Assembly: GCA_964390805.1 (NCBI GenBank)
Contig: CAYMKL010000022.1
Coordinates: 5,324 to 69,323 of the forward strand
Direction of reading: 5' to 3'
From: CAYMKL01 sp964390805
GTDB lineage: Bacteria > Chloroflexota > Anaerolineae > VGOG01
DNA length: 64,000 bases
Position 1 is the first letter of the stretch, and every line of letters starts with the position of its first letter. The notes under the pieces were generated by a model. It had not been told where the DNA came from and searched no databases. It saw nothing but the letters and a program-made list of their open reading frames with translations. Below, piece after piece: positions 8,984 through 17,446 of this stretch. The translations under genes were made by a program, and so were the position numbers.

Positions 8984-9922
8984 CTAATGGGTTATTCGCG
9001 GATCAACCAGGCTGTAGACGAAGTCAGTGATCAGGTTCACGACCACAACGAAGGCCGTGTAGATGACCATGACCGACTGCAAAGCCGTGTAGTCGCGCTG
9101 CATGATGGCGCTTACCAGCATTTTGCCCAGACCAGGCCGGGCAAAGACCGTCTCAGTCAAGACTGAGTCGGCAATGAGGTTAGCGGCCCACACACCGATG
9201 ATGGAGACAATGGGTACCAGAGCTGCGCGCAGCGCGTGGCGGAAGATGACGATGCGTTCCCTTGCCCCCTTGGCGCGAGCCGTCCGAATGTAGTTCTCGC
9301 TGAGAACGTTCAGCATTGCCGAACGGGTTAGGCGGGTAACTGAGGTGGTCATGATCAAGCCCAGGCTCAACGCCGGAAGAGCCAGGTGGCTGAGATTGTC
9401 CTTCAAATCGTCCAGGTCGCCGCCCCCCACCGCCGGAAACAGATCGAGTTTGATGGCAAAAAGCAGCATGATCAGGATACCCAGGTAGAAAGCGGGCACC
9501 GAAAGCCCAGCCAGGGAGAGGACACGCCCCAGGTAGTCAATGATGCTGTTGCGGTGCACAGCAGTGTATATCCCAATGGGGACGCCAAGCGCCGCGCCGA
9601 CAATGATGGCCGAGAGGGTCAGTTGCAGCGTATAGGGCAGCACATGCATCACCAGCTCGCTGATCGGCTTACCGGTGATCAAGGACTTGCCCAGGTCTCC
9701 GCGAAGCAGGTCTCCCAGAAAGCGGACGTACTGGACGTAGAGGGGAGCGTTCAGCCCCATTTTTTCGCGCAGTGCTTCTACGGCTTCCTGGGAGGCGTAA
9801 TCGCCCAGGGCAGCCGTGGCCGGATCGCCAGGGATCACCCGCACGACCAAAAAGACCAGTGTCAGGACAGCCAAAAAGGTGGGAATAGCCAGCGCCAGCC
9901 GGGTCACCACGTATCTAAGCAT
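8984..9922 (-). CDS. Peptide/opine-type ABC transporter permease, DppB-like
   Basis: A 312-residue permease with the DppB/OppB hallmarks: N-terminal helix LALAIPTFLAVLTLVFLVVR, the periplasmic RVIPGDPA segment, and the EAA-type loop ENYIRTARAKGARERIVIFR. It pairs with the DppC-like protein to form the membrane channel. The Shine-Dalgarno is weak (AGGG). Two large stem-loops separate it from the solute-binding protein gene upstream, which is common where the binding protein must be made in excess. Confidence 0.9.
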   Translation of the reverse strand: MLRYVVTRLALAIPTFLAVLTLVFLVVRVIPGDPATAALGDYASQEAVEALREKMGLNAPLYVQYVRFLGDLLRGDLGKSLITGKPISELVMHVLPYTLQLTLSAIIVGAALGVPIGIYTAVHRNSIIDYLGRVLSLAGLSVPAFYLGILIMLLFAIKLDLFPAVGGGDLDDLKDNLSHLALPALSLGLIMTTSVTRLTRSAMLNVLSENYIRTARAKGARERIVIFRHALRAALVPIVSIIGVWAANLIADSVLTETVFARPGLGKMLVSAIMQRDYTALQSVMVIYTAFVVVVNLITDFVYSLVDPRITH

Positions 9923-9942
9923 AAGACCCTACTTTCAGAATA

Positions 9943-10066
9943 ACGGTCCTTTGGGATTTCCCGGAGGCCCGGTGTCGGAATCCCCAAACTTGTTGGGAGG
10001 CGGCGCGACTACCTCCAACAAGTTGGGGACTCCGGCGCGCTGTCCACGCCAACTCCCAAAGACCCA
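9943..10066. repeat. Large nested imperfect palindrome in the SBP-dppB gap
   Basis: An inner stem pairs CCCCAAACTTGTTGGGAGG with CCTCCAACAAGTTGGGG. An outer stem pairs GGTCCTTTGGGA with TCCCAAAGACC. Together they could fold about 120 nt of the intergenic RNA, or form a cruciform in DNA. It may stabilise or attenuate the operon mRNA, or be a decayed MITE. Confidence 0.6.
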
Positions 10067-10074
10067 GAATGACA

Positions 10075-10109
10075 CTGGTCTGGGGCCCACGAAGTGAACC
10101 CCAGACCAG
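10075..10109 (-). terminator. Hairpin downstream of the solute-binding protein gene
   Basis: A perfect 11-bp stem, CTGGTCTGGGG with CCCCAGACCAG, about 14 nt after the SBP stop codon. It lacks a run of U, so it is more likely an mRNA-stability or partial-termination element than a full terminator. That fits higher expression of the first gene. Confidence 0.6.
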
Positions 10110-10122
10110 GCTTTGCCACAGG

Positions 10123-11883
10123 TTACTTGGTGATGCGTGTATTCTCTGTTATCTGCGCATAGAGCGCCAGCACTGACTTCAGCTCGTGGCCAAAGTCCAC
10201 GTAGTCGTGGCGCGCGGTGACCTGGTTCTGGTATTGCAGCGGATAGGCCACCATGTCATCCATGATCTTGATCTGCGCTTCCTTCCACATGTCAACCTGC
10301 TTATCCGCATCGAGCTCCACGCGGGCCGCCTCGATCAGGTCGTCAATCTGGTCGTAGTGAGAGAAGTTGGTATCTGGCTTGGCGCCGGTGACGACGATGG
10401 AGGCGGAGTGGTAGAAGCGGGTGAGGTACACGTCGGCGTTGGGCCGCCAGGCGACGTAGATCACGATGGGGTTGACGTCCTCGCGGATCAGACTGTGCAT
10501 GCCGGAGTGGTCCACGACGTTGATCTTGATGTCAATGCCAATCTCGGCCAACTGGGCCTGCATGCTCTGGTAGTTCTTGAGGTAGGACTCCCGCTCGGAC
10601 GACACCATCTCCAGGGAGAACCCATCGGCATAGCCGGCCTCGGCCAGCAACTCTCTGGCCTTGTCCCGATCTACGGCGTATTCCAGGCCCAGTTCGGCCA
10701 CTTCCTTCTGGGTCAAGCCGCCGGCCAGGAACTGGGCTGGTACCTGCGAGTAGACGTTGGCCGCAACCGGCGCCCCAAAGAGCGCCAGGAACTCGTCGCG
10801 GTCCAGGGCGTAGGCGATGGCCTTCCTCACTCGCACGTCATCCAGAGGCGGAACGGTGATGTCAAAGTGAACGGTGGCCACTTCGCCCACGCCGTAGACG
10901 TCCACCCGGATGCCCTCTTCCTTGTTCATCCGCTCGACCCAGATGCCCTCGGCGGCGCCGTTGATCACATCCAGTTCGCCGGACATGAGGCCCAGCTCGC
11001 GGCTGTTGATATCCGGCATGAAGCGGTATTCGACGGCGTCCAGCAGTGGCCGGCCACGGAAGTAGGCATTGTTGGCCACCAACGTGACCTTTTCCTGCGG
11101 GCTGTAGCTATCGAACATGAAGGGGCCTGTTCCGATGGGATTGGTCTTGAACGCTTCGGCGCCCACGGCTTCATAGGCTTGCTTGCAGACGATGAACCCA
11201 CCGGCATAGTCGGCCACCTTGGGGAAGAAGAGTACGGGCGAGAGCGGTTTCTCCATTGTGACTTTGACGGTGAAATCATCCACGGCTTCTACCGTCATGC
11301 CATCGTACTCACCAGCATAGGCAGAGGTCTCCGGGTTGGCCGACTTCTGCAAGGACCAGACCACATCCTCAGAGGTCAATTCGTAGGTCAGTCCTGTCTC
11401 GGTGGGGTGGCACATCACACCCCGGCGCAGTACGAAGGTCCACACTTGCTTGCCCCCCACGAGTTCGGGCTCAGGCAGCGCCTCGGCCAGGTCTGGCTCA
11501 ATGACCGAACCATCGCCCGGCTTGTAGCGCACCAGACCGTTGAAGATCATGTCCACCAGGTTGCGGTCGCTGGTGGAGGCCGCGAAGTGCGGGTCCATGG
11601 TGCCCAGGTCAGCGGACTTGTCAGCGTACCGCAGAACGATGGGCTCCTTTGTTTCCGGCGTGGCGGTGACAACAACTTCCTTCTCCACCACCACTTCTTT
11701 CTCCACCTCGACGGTCTGGATGACCTCCTTCTCTACTAACACTTCCTTCTCGACCTCGACGGTCTGGACAACCGGCTTCTCGACCACTACCTCTTTCTCG
11801 ACAACCTCCGGCGTCGGAGCAGCGCAGGCTGCGAGTAGCATGGCCGCCAAGACCAACATACTCAAAAGCGTATTTCGTTTCAT
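10123..11883 (-). CDS. Extracellular solute-binding lipoprotein, family 5
   Basis: A 586-residue family 5 (peptide/nickel/opine) binding protein. From MKRNTLLSML it has a lipoprotein signal with lipobox LAAC, then about 55 residues of VEKEV-type repeats as a tether, then the SBP_bac_5 domain (YADKSADLGTMDPHFA onward). The ATG at 11883 has AAGGAG 8-11 nt upstream and gives a proper signal peptide; a longer in-frame TTG start at 11949 would spoil it. As first gene after the promoter, it feeds the DppBC-like permeases and defines an amino-acid, peptide or opine uptake system. The ligand is unknown. Confidence 0.92.
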   Translation of the reverse strand: MKRNTLLSMLVLAAMLLAACAAPTPEVVEKEVVVEKPVVQTVEVEKEVLVEKEVIQTVEVEKEVVVEKEVVVTATPETKEPIVLRYADKSADLGTMDPHFAASTSDRNLVDMIFNGLVRYKPGDGSVIEPDLAEALPEPELVGGKQVWTFVLRRGVMCHPTETGLTYELTSEDVVWSLQKSANPETSAYAGEYDGMTVEAVDDFTVKVTMEKPLSPVLFFPKVADYAGGFIVCKQAYEAVGAEAFKTNPIGTGPFMFDSYSPQEKVTLVANNAYFRGRPLLDAVEYRFMPDINSRELGLMSGELDVINGAAEGIWVERMNKEEGIRVDVYGVGEVATVHFDITVPPLDDVRVRKAIAYALDRDEFLALFGAPVAANVYSQVPAQFLAGGLTQKEVAELGLEYAVDRDKARELLAEAGYADGFSLEMVSSERESYLKNYQSMQAQLAEIGIDIKINVVDHSGMHSLIREDVNPIVIYVAWRPNADVYLTRFYHSASIVVTGAKPDTNFSHYDQIDDLIEAARVELDADKQVDMWKEAQIKIMDDMVAYPLQYQNQVTARHDYVDFGHELKSVLALYAQITENTRITK

Positions 11884-11980
11884 CCTTCTTTCTTCTCCTT
11901 CCTTGCTAGAGTTTAGCAGCTCTCGCTGCCTTCGGCTAAACCAACTCAAATTTCTCTCCCATCACCTCCTCTCGATGAAC

Positions 11981-11999
11981 GCTGAGGGATCCCCTCAGC
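11981..11999 (-). promoter_or_regulatory. Leader hairpin of the catabolic operon
   Basis: GCTGAGGG and CCCTCAGC pair across a 3-nt loop in the 160-nt leader between the operon promoter and the SBP start. Just downstream lies AGGAGGTGATGGGAGAG, a ribosome-binding-like sequence followed by a tiny 8-codon frame (MGEKFELV). The leader may have a regulatory role, but this is only suggestive. Confidence 0.35.
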
Positions 12000-12043
12000 A
12001 CAACCAACCCGGCTAAACAGCGGTTCTGAACCCATCACCCACA

Positions 12044-12072
12044 ATTATACCCGGAGCATACCACCTTGTCAA
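12044..12072 (-). promoter_or_regulatory. Consensus sigma70-type promoter of the catabolic operon
   Basis: On the minus strand TTGACA (12067-12072) and TATAAT (12044-12049) are separated by exactly 17 nt. This is a perfect vegetative promoter reading into the SBP gene and the six genes after it. It lies just past the 3' end of the UPF0158-type gene. Confidence 0.85.
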
Positions 12073-12082
12073 GACGGCGTAT

Positions 12083-12841
12083 TCAGAATGTATAGCGTGT
12101 CTCGAGTTCCTGGGCCCGCAGCAGCCCCTCCTCCGTCAACGTCACCGATTTGGCGCGGCGCGTCTGATTGATGTAACCCTGCTCCTCCAGCGCGTCCAGC
12201 ACCTCGAAGAGATACCCCTTCCAGGCCCGGTGGACGGTGACGTCGGGCAGGGGATGTTCCTCCCACGAGCAGAGGTAGATCAGTAACAGGGTCAAGTCCT
12301 CGATCAGCGCGTCGCGAGATGGCTCCTCCTCAGGCTCCAGTTCAGGTTCCTCGGGCGGTTCAATCGGATTGGTCGGTTCGATCCCCTCGCTCTCCAGCCA
12401 CCACCAGATCCGCTCGTAAATGCAGTAGTCCTTGAAAGCAAACCAACGTTCGCGCTCGGATGAGTAATCGAGCAGCACGTCTTTGAAACGACGGAACGCG
12501 CCCCGGCCCTGAATTGCCCGCCACAACCGATCCTGCAAGTGCGAGTTGCCGACCGTGCCAATGAAGCGCTCCATATCGCGGTATTCCTCGCGGGTATCTG
12601 CCTCGGGTATCCGAATGTAGCGGGTGCGGTACCCTTCTTCGACTTGTCGAGCCACCCTGACCATCTCTTGCATCCAATCGGGCAGCTCACGGTCGGGCGG
12701 CTCCTCCAAGTAGCGAGACGCCTCCTCGGTGAGCATCACGACTTCGCCGGTCTCCAGGTCGAGGTAGAAGTGCATCTCCCACGAGCTGGTTTGGAAGGCA
12801 GCGTCCAGTTCCGACCAGTTAATCTTGAGCTTGCGAGTCAT
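12083..12841 (-). CDS. UPF0158 family protein fused to a DUF6429-like domain
   Basis: A 252-residue protein of unknown function. Residues 1-155 match the UPF0158 pattern: INWSELDAAF, YLDLETGEVV, then YRDMERFIGTV and WFAFKDYCIYERIWWWLE. After an acidic proline linker, residues 175-252 (LLIYLCSWEE, AWKGYLFEVLDALEEQGYI, KSVTLTEEGLLRAQEL) resemble DUF6429, a small winged-helix-like family. Seeing both in one chain is unusual. The start overlaps the end of recQ by 23 nt and has a GGAGAG site, so the two genes are coupled. The domain names are from recall. Confidence 0.7.
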   Translation of the reverse strand: MTRKLKINWSELDAAFQTSSWEMHFYLDLETGEVVMLTEEASRYLEEPPDRELPDWMQEMVRVARQVEEGYRTRYIRIPEADTREEYRDMERFIGTVGNSHLQDRLWRAIQGRGAFRRFKDVLLDYSSERERWFAFKDYCIYERIWWWLESEGIEPTNPIEPPEEPELEPEEEPSRDALIEDLTLLLIYLCSWEEHPLPDVTVHRAWKGYLFEVLDALEEQGYINQTRRAKSVTLTEEGLLRAQELETRYTF

Positions 12842-15800
12842 TCGTCTCTCCTTCCAGATGTTTCCGCACCAGTTCGATCACCACAGCGCCATACTTCTCC
12901 AGCTTGATTGGGCCAACGCCTTTCAACTCGGATAAGGCCTCCAGAGTGACGGGCCGGTGCGCGGCGATGGCACGCAGATGGCTATCGTGAAAGATAACGT
13001 AGGGTGGCACCTCCTGATCACGGGCCTGCTCCAGCCGCCACGCGCGCAATGCCTGAAACAGTGCTTCGTCCACATCCAGCCCCACTTCATCTTTCTTAGC
13101 CGACTTACGTGGTGGCGACGGCGGCTCCTTCACCGGACTGAGCAAGCCATCCAGCGCGGCCGGGTTTTGCAGCGCCGCTTTGCCCGTGGACGTGAGGTCG
13201 AGCACGACACCACCGTGGTCGAGTTGGCGTGCCTTCAGAAACCCACCGCCTTCCAGCCGATCCAGTAGGTGGCCAACGGCGGTCGCTGAGCGGAAGGCCA
13301 ATGCACCAAAGTCTTCGTGGTGACGGCCCTTGTCCGGCGCTTGCGGATCGCCGCGCAGGATGCGTATCAGGCTGAATCGCCCCCAACTCCATGGCGCGGC
13401 CGCCACGCAGCGCAGGATGGTCAGCAACTGCTCCCTCTCATCGGGTAGACCGGCATCTGGCGGCGGCTGGATTTCGACGCAGTTATCGCAGGCGGCGCAC
13501 CGTTCAATGATTCGGCCACCCAGGTAGGCGTTGATATGACCGTGACGGCAGCGCACGGTTCTGGCGTAGGCGGCGATCTCGTCCACGCGCTGCACCTGGA
13601 TGGTCTCGTATCGCTCCAGCAGCGTGGCGATGCGCTGGGCGGCGTCCGGCGGTGGCGGCAGCATCTCCAGCAGCAGGTCACGTCCGGCGGGACGATAGCT
13701 CAGCCACCCCGCGTCGGCCCAGTCCAGCATCCGCCGTTCGACGTCATCAAGGGGCAATTCGGCCTGCTGTGCCACGCCCACCAGATCCAGGGTCAGCGGT
13801 TGGCCGGGCCGCAGGCGGGCTGCCTGGCAGAAAGCCGCCAGTTCGTGGGGCAAGATACCATCTTGCCCTACAGTCAGGCAGACAATGGCCGCGCGGGGCA
13901 CGTCGGGGCCGCGTCGCAACAGGTCCACCTGCTCCAGCAGGCTCAGGGCAACGCGCACGCGCGTGTCGTCGGCTTGCAGGTCGCGCTCCAGGTCCGCCGC
14001 CGCAACCCGGCCGGACGCGCTTTCTCTCAAGCGGCGCTTGACGGCCGCGTAGACGGTCCGCAGGAATCCAACCGGCAGCGCGTTCTGACGGGTGCGGCGG
14101 GTCAGTGTGGCGCGGTCCGATGGGGTGTACATTAGCAAGCAACGGGCAGGCAATCCGTCGCGACCGGCTCGGCCAGCCTCCTGGTAATATGCCTCCAGCG
14201 AATTGGCGGGGACGAAGTGGACGATGAAGCGGATGTCTGGCTTGTCAATGCCCAGGCCAAAAGCGATGGTCGCCACGACCACGCGGATACGACCGGTCAT
14301 AAAATCGTCCTGTACCCCGGCACGGTCGGCGATGCCGGCGTGGTAGTGGTCAGCGATGATGCCATATTTGCGCAACAGTGCGGCCAGCTCCTCGCAGCGA
14401 GCGCGGGTGCCAGCGTAGACGATGCCGCTGCCAGATTCGGCCCGGCAGAAGGCCAGCAGGTAGCGCAACTTGTCGTCGGCGTTGCGGGCATGGAACACTT
14501 CCAGTTGCAGGTTGGGGCGGGTCACGTCGCCGGCGATGATGCGTAAATCGCCCAAGTGGCTAACGATGTCTCGCCGCACGCGCGGTGGCGCCGTAGCCGT
14601 CATTGCCAACAACGGTGGACTGCCCAGCGCCTGCCGCGCTCTCCCGATGGTGAGGTAATCGGGCCGAAAGTCGTGGCCCCATACGCTGACGCAGTGCGCT
14701 TCGTCAATCACCAGCCGATCCACGCCCGCGCGCCGCAGTGCGTGCAGGAAGGTCGGCTGGCGCAGCCGTTCCGGTGCGGCGTAGACCAGGCGGTAGGCAC
14801 CTTCGGCAGCCTGGTCCAGTCGCCAGCGCAGTTCGTCCCCCTCCAGGCTGCTGTTGATGGTGGTCGCCCGCCGGCGTATTTTGGCGGGTAGGGAATCCAC
14901 CTGGTCCTTCATCAACGCGATGAGGGGCGAGATGACCAGCGTTGTGCCCCGTTCGGCGAGCAGCGCGGGGAGTTGGTAGCACAGCGACTTGCCGCCGCCG
15001 GTAGGCAGGATGGTCAGCACGTCCTCGCCGCGCAGGACGCAGGCGATGGTCTCCAACTGGCCGGGCAGAAGGGTGTCGAAGCCAAAGAGCCGCCGTACGG
15101 CCTCAGCGATGTGGGCCCGCTCCTGTTCGGAAACGGGGATTTGATCGAAGGTGGGCAGTGGCTCGGCAGGCGGTGGTTCTTCGGCGGGACTAGGGCGCGG
15201 TGTGGGGGCGGCGGGTCGCGCTGGATAATCTGGAGAAAGGGCGGCATGTAGTTCAGCCAACTTGTCGGCGTAGCGGCGTTTCAGCTCGGCCTCCAGGTCG
15301 GCGACGCGGGTCTCCTCACCGCTGGTCCGGAAGTGGTCGCGCAGTCGGCGCAAGTAAGTGGCGGACAGCGGCCTCTCCTCGTCCGCCGTGCGCAGCAAGC
15401 GCACGGCGTAGCCGCTGGCGGTCACCCAGTCGTCGAGGGTCTGATAGAGGGCAAGCATCCCCAGCAGGTAGGCGCGGCCGTAGGGACGCAACTCACCCAG
15501 GCGGCGGTAGGCGTTCAGCGCGGCTTGTGTGTCCCCTCGCGCCAGTTCGACCTCGCCCAGTAGCCCCCATGCCGTTATGCTGTCCTCGTTCTCCTCTACG
15601 AGGGCGCGGGCGATCTGGTGGGCAGCCGCCACATCGTCACGGGCTAGATGGACGCGGGCCAGGAGCGCGCGGGCGGTGAGGGAGGTCCTAAGCTCCAATC
15701 GCTCTCGCATCACCACCAGCGCGTCGTCGGGCCGGCCCTGGGCCAAGAAAGCCCTCGCCCGCAGGTCGAGCAGAGAGACGAGGGTAGGATTGTGGGGGAT

Positions 15801-16457
15801 GAGTACGTCCAGGCAGGCGTGCACTTCTTCGACGTGCTCCCAGCGCAGGAGGAAGTTGAGCAGGCGGCTGCGGTCGTTGCTTGCCAATTGGAGAGTCTTC
15901 TGGGGTGTGAGCGCCAGCTGATCCAAAATGCTGGAAGGTTGCCTAGCTGTGTTCTCTTGAGGCGGATCTGGTGGGGAAGAAACGGGCACATTGGTTTCGG
16001 ATAATCGCCCCTCACCCCAACCCTCTCCCCGATGGGGAGAGGGTGAATCGCCCCTCTCCCTGGGAGGGAGAGGGGCCGGGGGTGAGGGTGTGCTCAACTT
16101 CTGACACTCACCCAGAATAGCTTCGAGCACCGCATCTGTGTCACGGTGAACATCCCGGTTCCAAAAACGGATAACATGATAGCCCTGTTCATTCAACCAG
16201 GCCGTGCGTGCTCGATCATACTCGACCTGTTCTAGGTGCGATTCCCCATCAATCTCCACCACCAGCCGGCAAGCAGCACAATAGAAATCCACGATGAAGG
16301 GCCCAATAGGATGCTGGCGGCGGAATCTGAAGCCGCCCAGTTGTCTATTACGCACGTGCGTCCATAGTTTCTTTTCAGCCGGCGTTTGCGGCTGGCGCAA
16401 CTCGCGTGCGCTGGCCAGGATGGGTGGGTAGATGCGGTGTTGTTTTTTCCTAGCCAT
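12819..16457 (-). CDS. recQ: DUF559 nuclease-like domain fused to RecQ-family DNA helicase
   Basis: A 1212-residue protein, about twice the usual RecQ length. Residues 1-118 form a DUF559 (Vsr/PD-(D/E)XK-like) domain: FRFRRQHPIGPFIVDFYC, LVVEIDGESH, VIRFWNRDV. Residues about 124-152 are encoded by a palindromic repeat. A TPR-like helical region follows (about 180-420), then a RecQ core with Walker A LPTGGGKSLCYQLP (near 487), DEAH box IDEAHCVSVWGHDFRPDY, motif VI, a zinc-binding set ending CAACDNC, an RQC winged helix and a C-terminal HRDC domain. The ATG at 16457 follows AGGAGG by 7 nt. RecQ unwinds recombination intermediates 3'-5'; the nuclease-like domain could nick DNA in cis (inference). 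Confidence 0.88.
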   Translation of the reverse strand: MARKKQHRIYPPILASARELRQPQTPAEKKLWTHVRNRQLGGFRFRRQHPIGPFIVDFYCAACRLVVEIDGESHLEQVEYDRARTAWLNEQGYHVIRFWNRDVHRDTDAVLEAILGECQKLSTPSPPAPLPPRERGDSPSPHRGEGWGEGRLSETNVPVSSPPDPPQENTARQPSSILDQLALTPQKTLQLASNDRSRLLNFLLRWEHVEEVHACLDVLIPHNPTLVSLLDLRARAFLAQGRPDDALVVMRERLELRTSLTARALLARVHLARDDVAAAHQIARALVEENEDSITAWGLLGEVELARGDTQAALNAYRRLGELRPYGRAYLLGMLALYQTLDDWVTASGYAVRLLRTADEERPLSATYLRRLRDHFRTSGEETRVADLEAELKRRYADKLAELHAALSPDYPARPAAPTPRPSPAEEPPPAEPLPTFDQIPVSEQERAHIAEAVRRLFGFDTLLPGQLETIACVLRGEDVLTILPTGGGKSLCYQLPALLAERGTTLVISPLIALMKDQVDSLPAKIRRRATTINSSLEGDELRWRLDQAAEGAYRLVYAAPERLRQPTFLHALRRAGVDRLVIDEAHCVSVWGHDFRPDYLTIGRARQALGSPPLLAMTATAPPRVRRDIVSHLGDLRIIAGDVTRPNLQLEVFHARNADDKLRYLLAFCRAESGSGIVYAGTRARCEELAALLRKYGIIADHYHAGIADRAGVQDDFMTGRIRVVVATIAFGLGIDKPDIRFIVHFVPANSLEAYYQEAGRAGRDGLPARCLLMYTPSDRATLTRRTRQNALPVGFLRTVYAAVKRRLRESASGRVAAADLERDLQADDTRVRVALSLLEQVDLLRRGPDVPRAAIVCLTVGQDGILPHELAAFCQAARLRPGQPLTLDLVGVAQQAELPLDDVERRMLDWADAGWLSYRPAGRDLLLEMLPPPPDAAQRIATLLERYETIQVQRVDEIAAYARTVRCRHGHINAYLGGRIIERCAACDNCVEIQPPPDAGLPDEREQLLTILRCVAAAPWSWGRFSLIRILRGDPQAPDKGRHHEDFGALAFRSATAVGHLLDRLEGGGFLKARQLDHGGVVLDLTSTGKAALQNPAALDGLLSPVKEPPSPPRKSAKKDEVGLDVDEALFQALRAWRLEQARDQEVPPYVIFHDSHLRAIAAHRPVTLEALSELKGVGPIKLEKYGAVVIELVRKHLEGETNDSQAQD
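16006..16092. repeat. Palindromic repeat, coding copy inside recQ
   Basis: A GC-rich repeat (CCCTCACCCCAACCCTCTCC onward, ending GGCCGGGGGTGAGGGTGTG) sits in frame between the DUF559 and helicase parts. It is translated as Pro/Arg/Gly-rich sequence (PPAPLPPRERGDSPSPHRGE). Its last 42 nt (16051-16092) are identical to 16512-16553. Confidence 0.85.
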
Positions 16458-16479
16458 CTTGATTCCTCCTCCACAGACC

Positions 16480-16553
16480 ACCCCTCACCCCAACGGGGAG
16501 AGGGAGCTCCTCCCCTCTCCCTGGGAGGGAGAGGGGCCGGGGGTGAGGGTGTG
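16480..16553. repeat. Palindromic repeat, intergenic copy upstream of recQ
   Basis: A second copy of the repeat found inside recQ, between the dual-OB gene stop (16560) and the recQ start. CCCCTCTCCC and its complement form a strong hairpin. The two copies share 42 identical bases in the same orientation, so recombination between them could delete the DUF559 domain. Confidence 0.85.
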
Positions 16554-16559
16554 GTCTCC

Positions 16560-17267
16560 TCACACCTCATAATCCGGCACGACGTGCACCCCGACAACGA
16601 GAGGCCAGTACTCCCCTTGCCAGTTGCGGCTCAGCCCGACGGCCAGGTAGAGGGCCTCGGTGTTCAGCCGTTCGAAGAGCTCATCGTGGTTCAGATTCAG
16701 GACGCCCCCCCGCTCGCCCAGCCAGGTCCGACCCAGCGCGTGCCACTTGAGGTCGGTCACGGAGACGCCGCGCTGGCTGGTGGCCCGTGGGTGGTTAGCG
16801 TCACCCGGCAGCACGAAGCTCATCCGCGCTTCGTACTTGCCGGAATAACTGTCCAGCGAGAAACGCGTCCACACCTGTTCCGGCTGCACCAGGCAGAGGG
16901 AGCGGGTGTGGTGGATGAGCACGTCCTCTGGAGCGCGGTCGAGATACTGGGCGAAGAAACGGGATCGCTTCTCGCCCTCCAAACGGCGCAGCAATCGTGG
17001 CCGATGGCGGACGAAATCGGTGAGCCAGTCCTCGACGTGGGGCGGGTCGGGGCGCGGCGCGAGCAGGTTCAACTCGACCACGTCGCTGCACTGCACCAGG
17101 CGACCATCAGCGTCGGTCATGTCGCCCGCTAGAACAGTGCCAAAATCGCGCACCGGCCGCACCCAGCGCAGGCCGGTGACAGGGTCGGGCTCGCGGGTGA
17201 ATCCCGCCGTGCAGATACCGCTGAGCATTTGGGTCATGGCCAGGATGAGGACCTCTTGGGATGGCAT
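16560..17267 (-). CDS. Dual-OB domain-like protein
   Basis: A 235-residue protein starting MPSQEVLILAMTQMLSGICT. Recognisable blocks are RWVRPVRDFGTVLAGDMTD, DVVELNLLAPRPDPPHVEDW, TRSLCLVQPEQVW, VTDLKWHALGRTWL and LAVGLSRNWQGEYWPLVVGV. I recall this pattern from 'dual OB domain-containing' proteins, thought to bind nucleic acid, but with no assigned reaction. The ATG at 17267 has AGGGAG 6-7 nt upstream; the longer open frame upstream is repeat DNA. It sits in a run with recQ, GxxExxY and two DUF488 genes. The function is not known. Confidence 0.65.
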   Translation of the reverse strand: MPSQEVLILAMTQMLSGICTAGFTREPDPVTGLRWVRPVRDFGTVLAGDMTDADGRLVQCSDVVELNLLAPRPDPPHVEDWLTDFVRHRPRLLRRLEGEKRSRFFAQYLDRAPEDVLIHHTRSLCLVQPEQVWTRFSLDSYSGKYEARMSFVLPGDANHPRATSQRGVSVTDLKWHALGRTWLGERGGVLNLNHDELFERLNTEALYLAVGLSRNWQGEYWPLVVGVHVVPDYEV

Positions 17268-17288
17268 TGGTTTTCTCCCTCTCATTTG

Positions 17289-17430
17289 CGGCAACGGATG
17301 GACAACGAATAAGCGGATAACCCGCACCTTGCACGTCCACCTATCCGCCTCCTGGGGCTGCAACGGATGACAAGCGGATAAACGGATAACTCGCGCCGTC
17401 TCCACTCGCATCCGCTTATCTGCCGTGTAT
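17289..17430. repeat. CGGATAA-type palindromic repeat
   Basis: Contains several copies of an imperfect unit such as AACGGATGACAAGCGGATAA and its inverse CATCCGCTTATCTGCCGTGT. It fills the gap between the GxxExxY and dual-OB genes. Related units occur at 17936-18020 and near 63000. Confidence 0.7.
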
Positions 17431-17446
17431 CAGTTGCCGTGATGAA

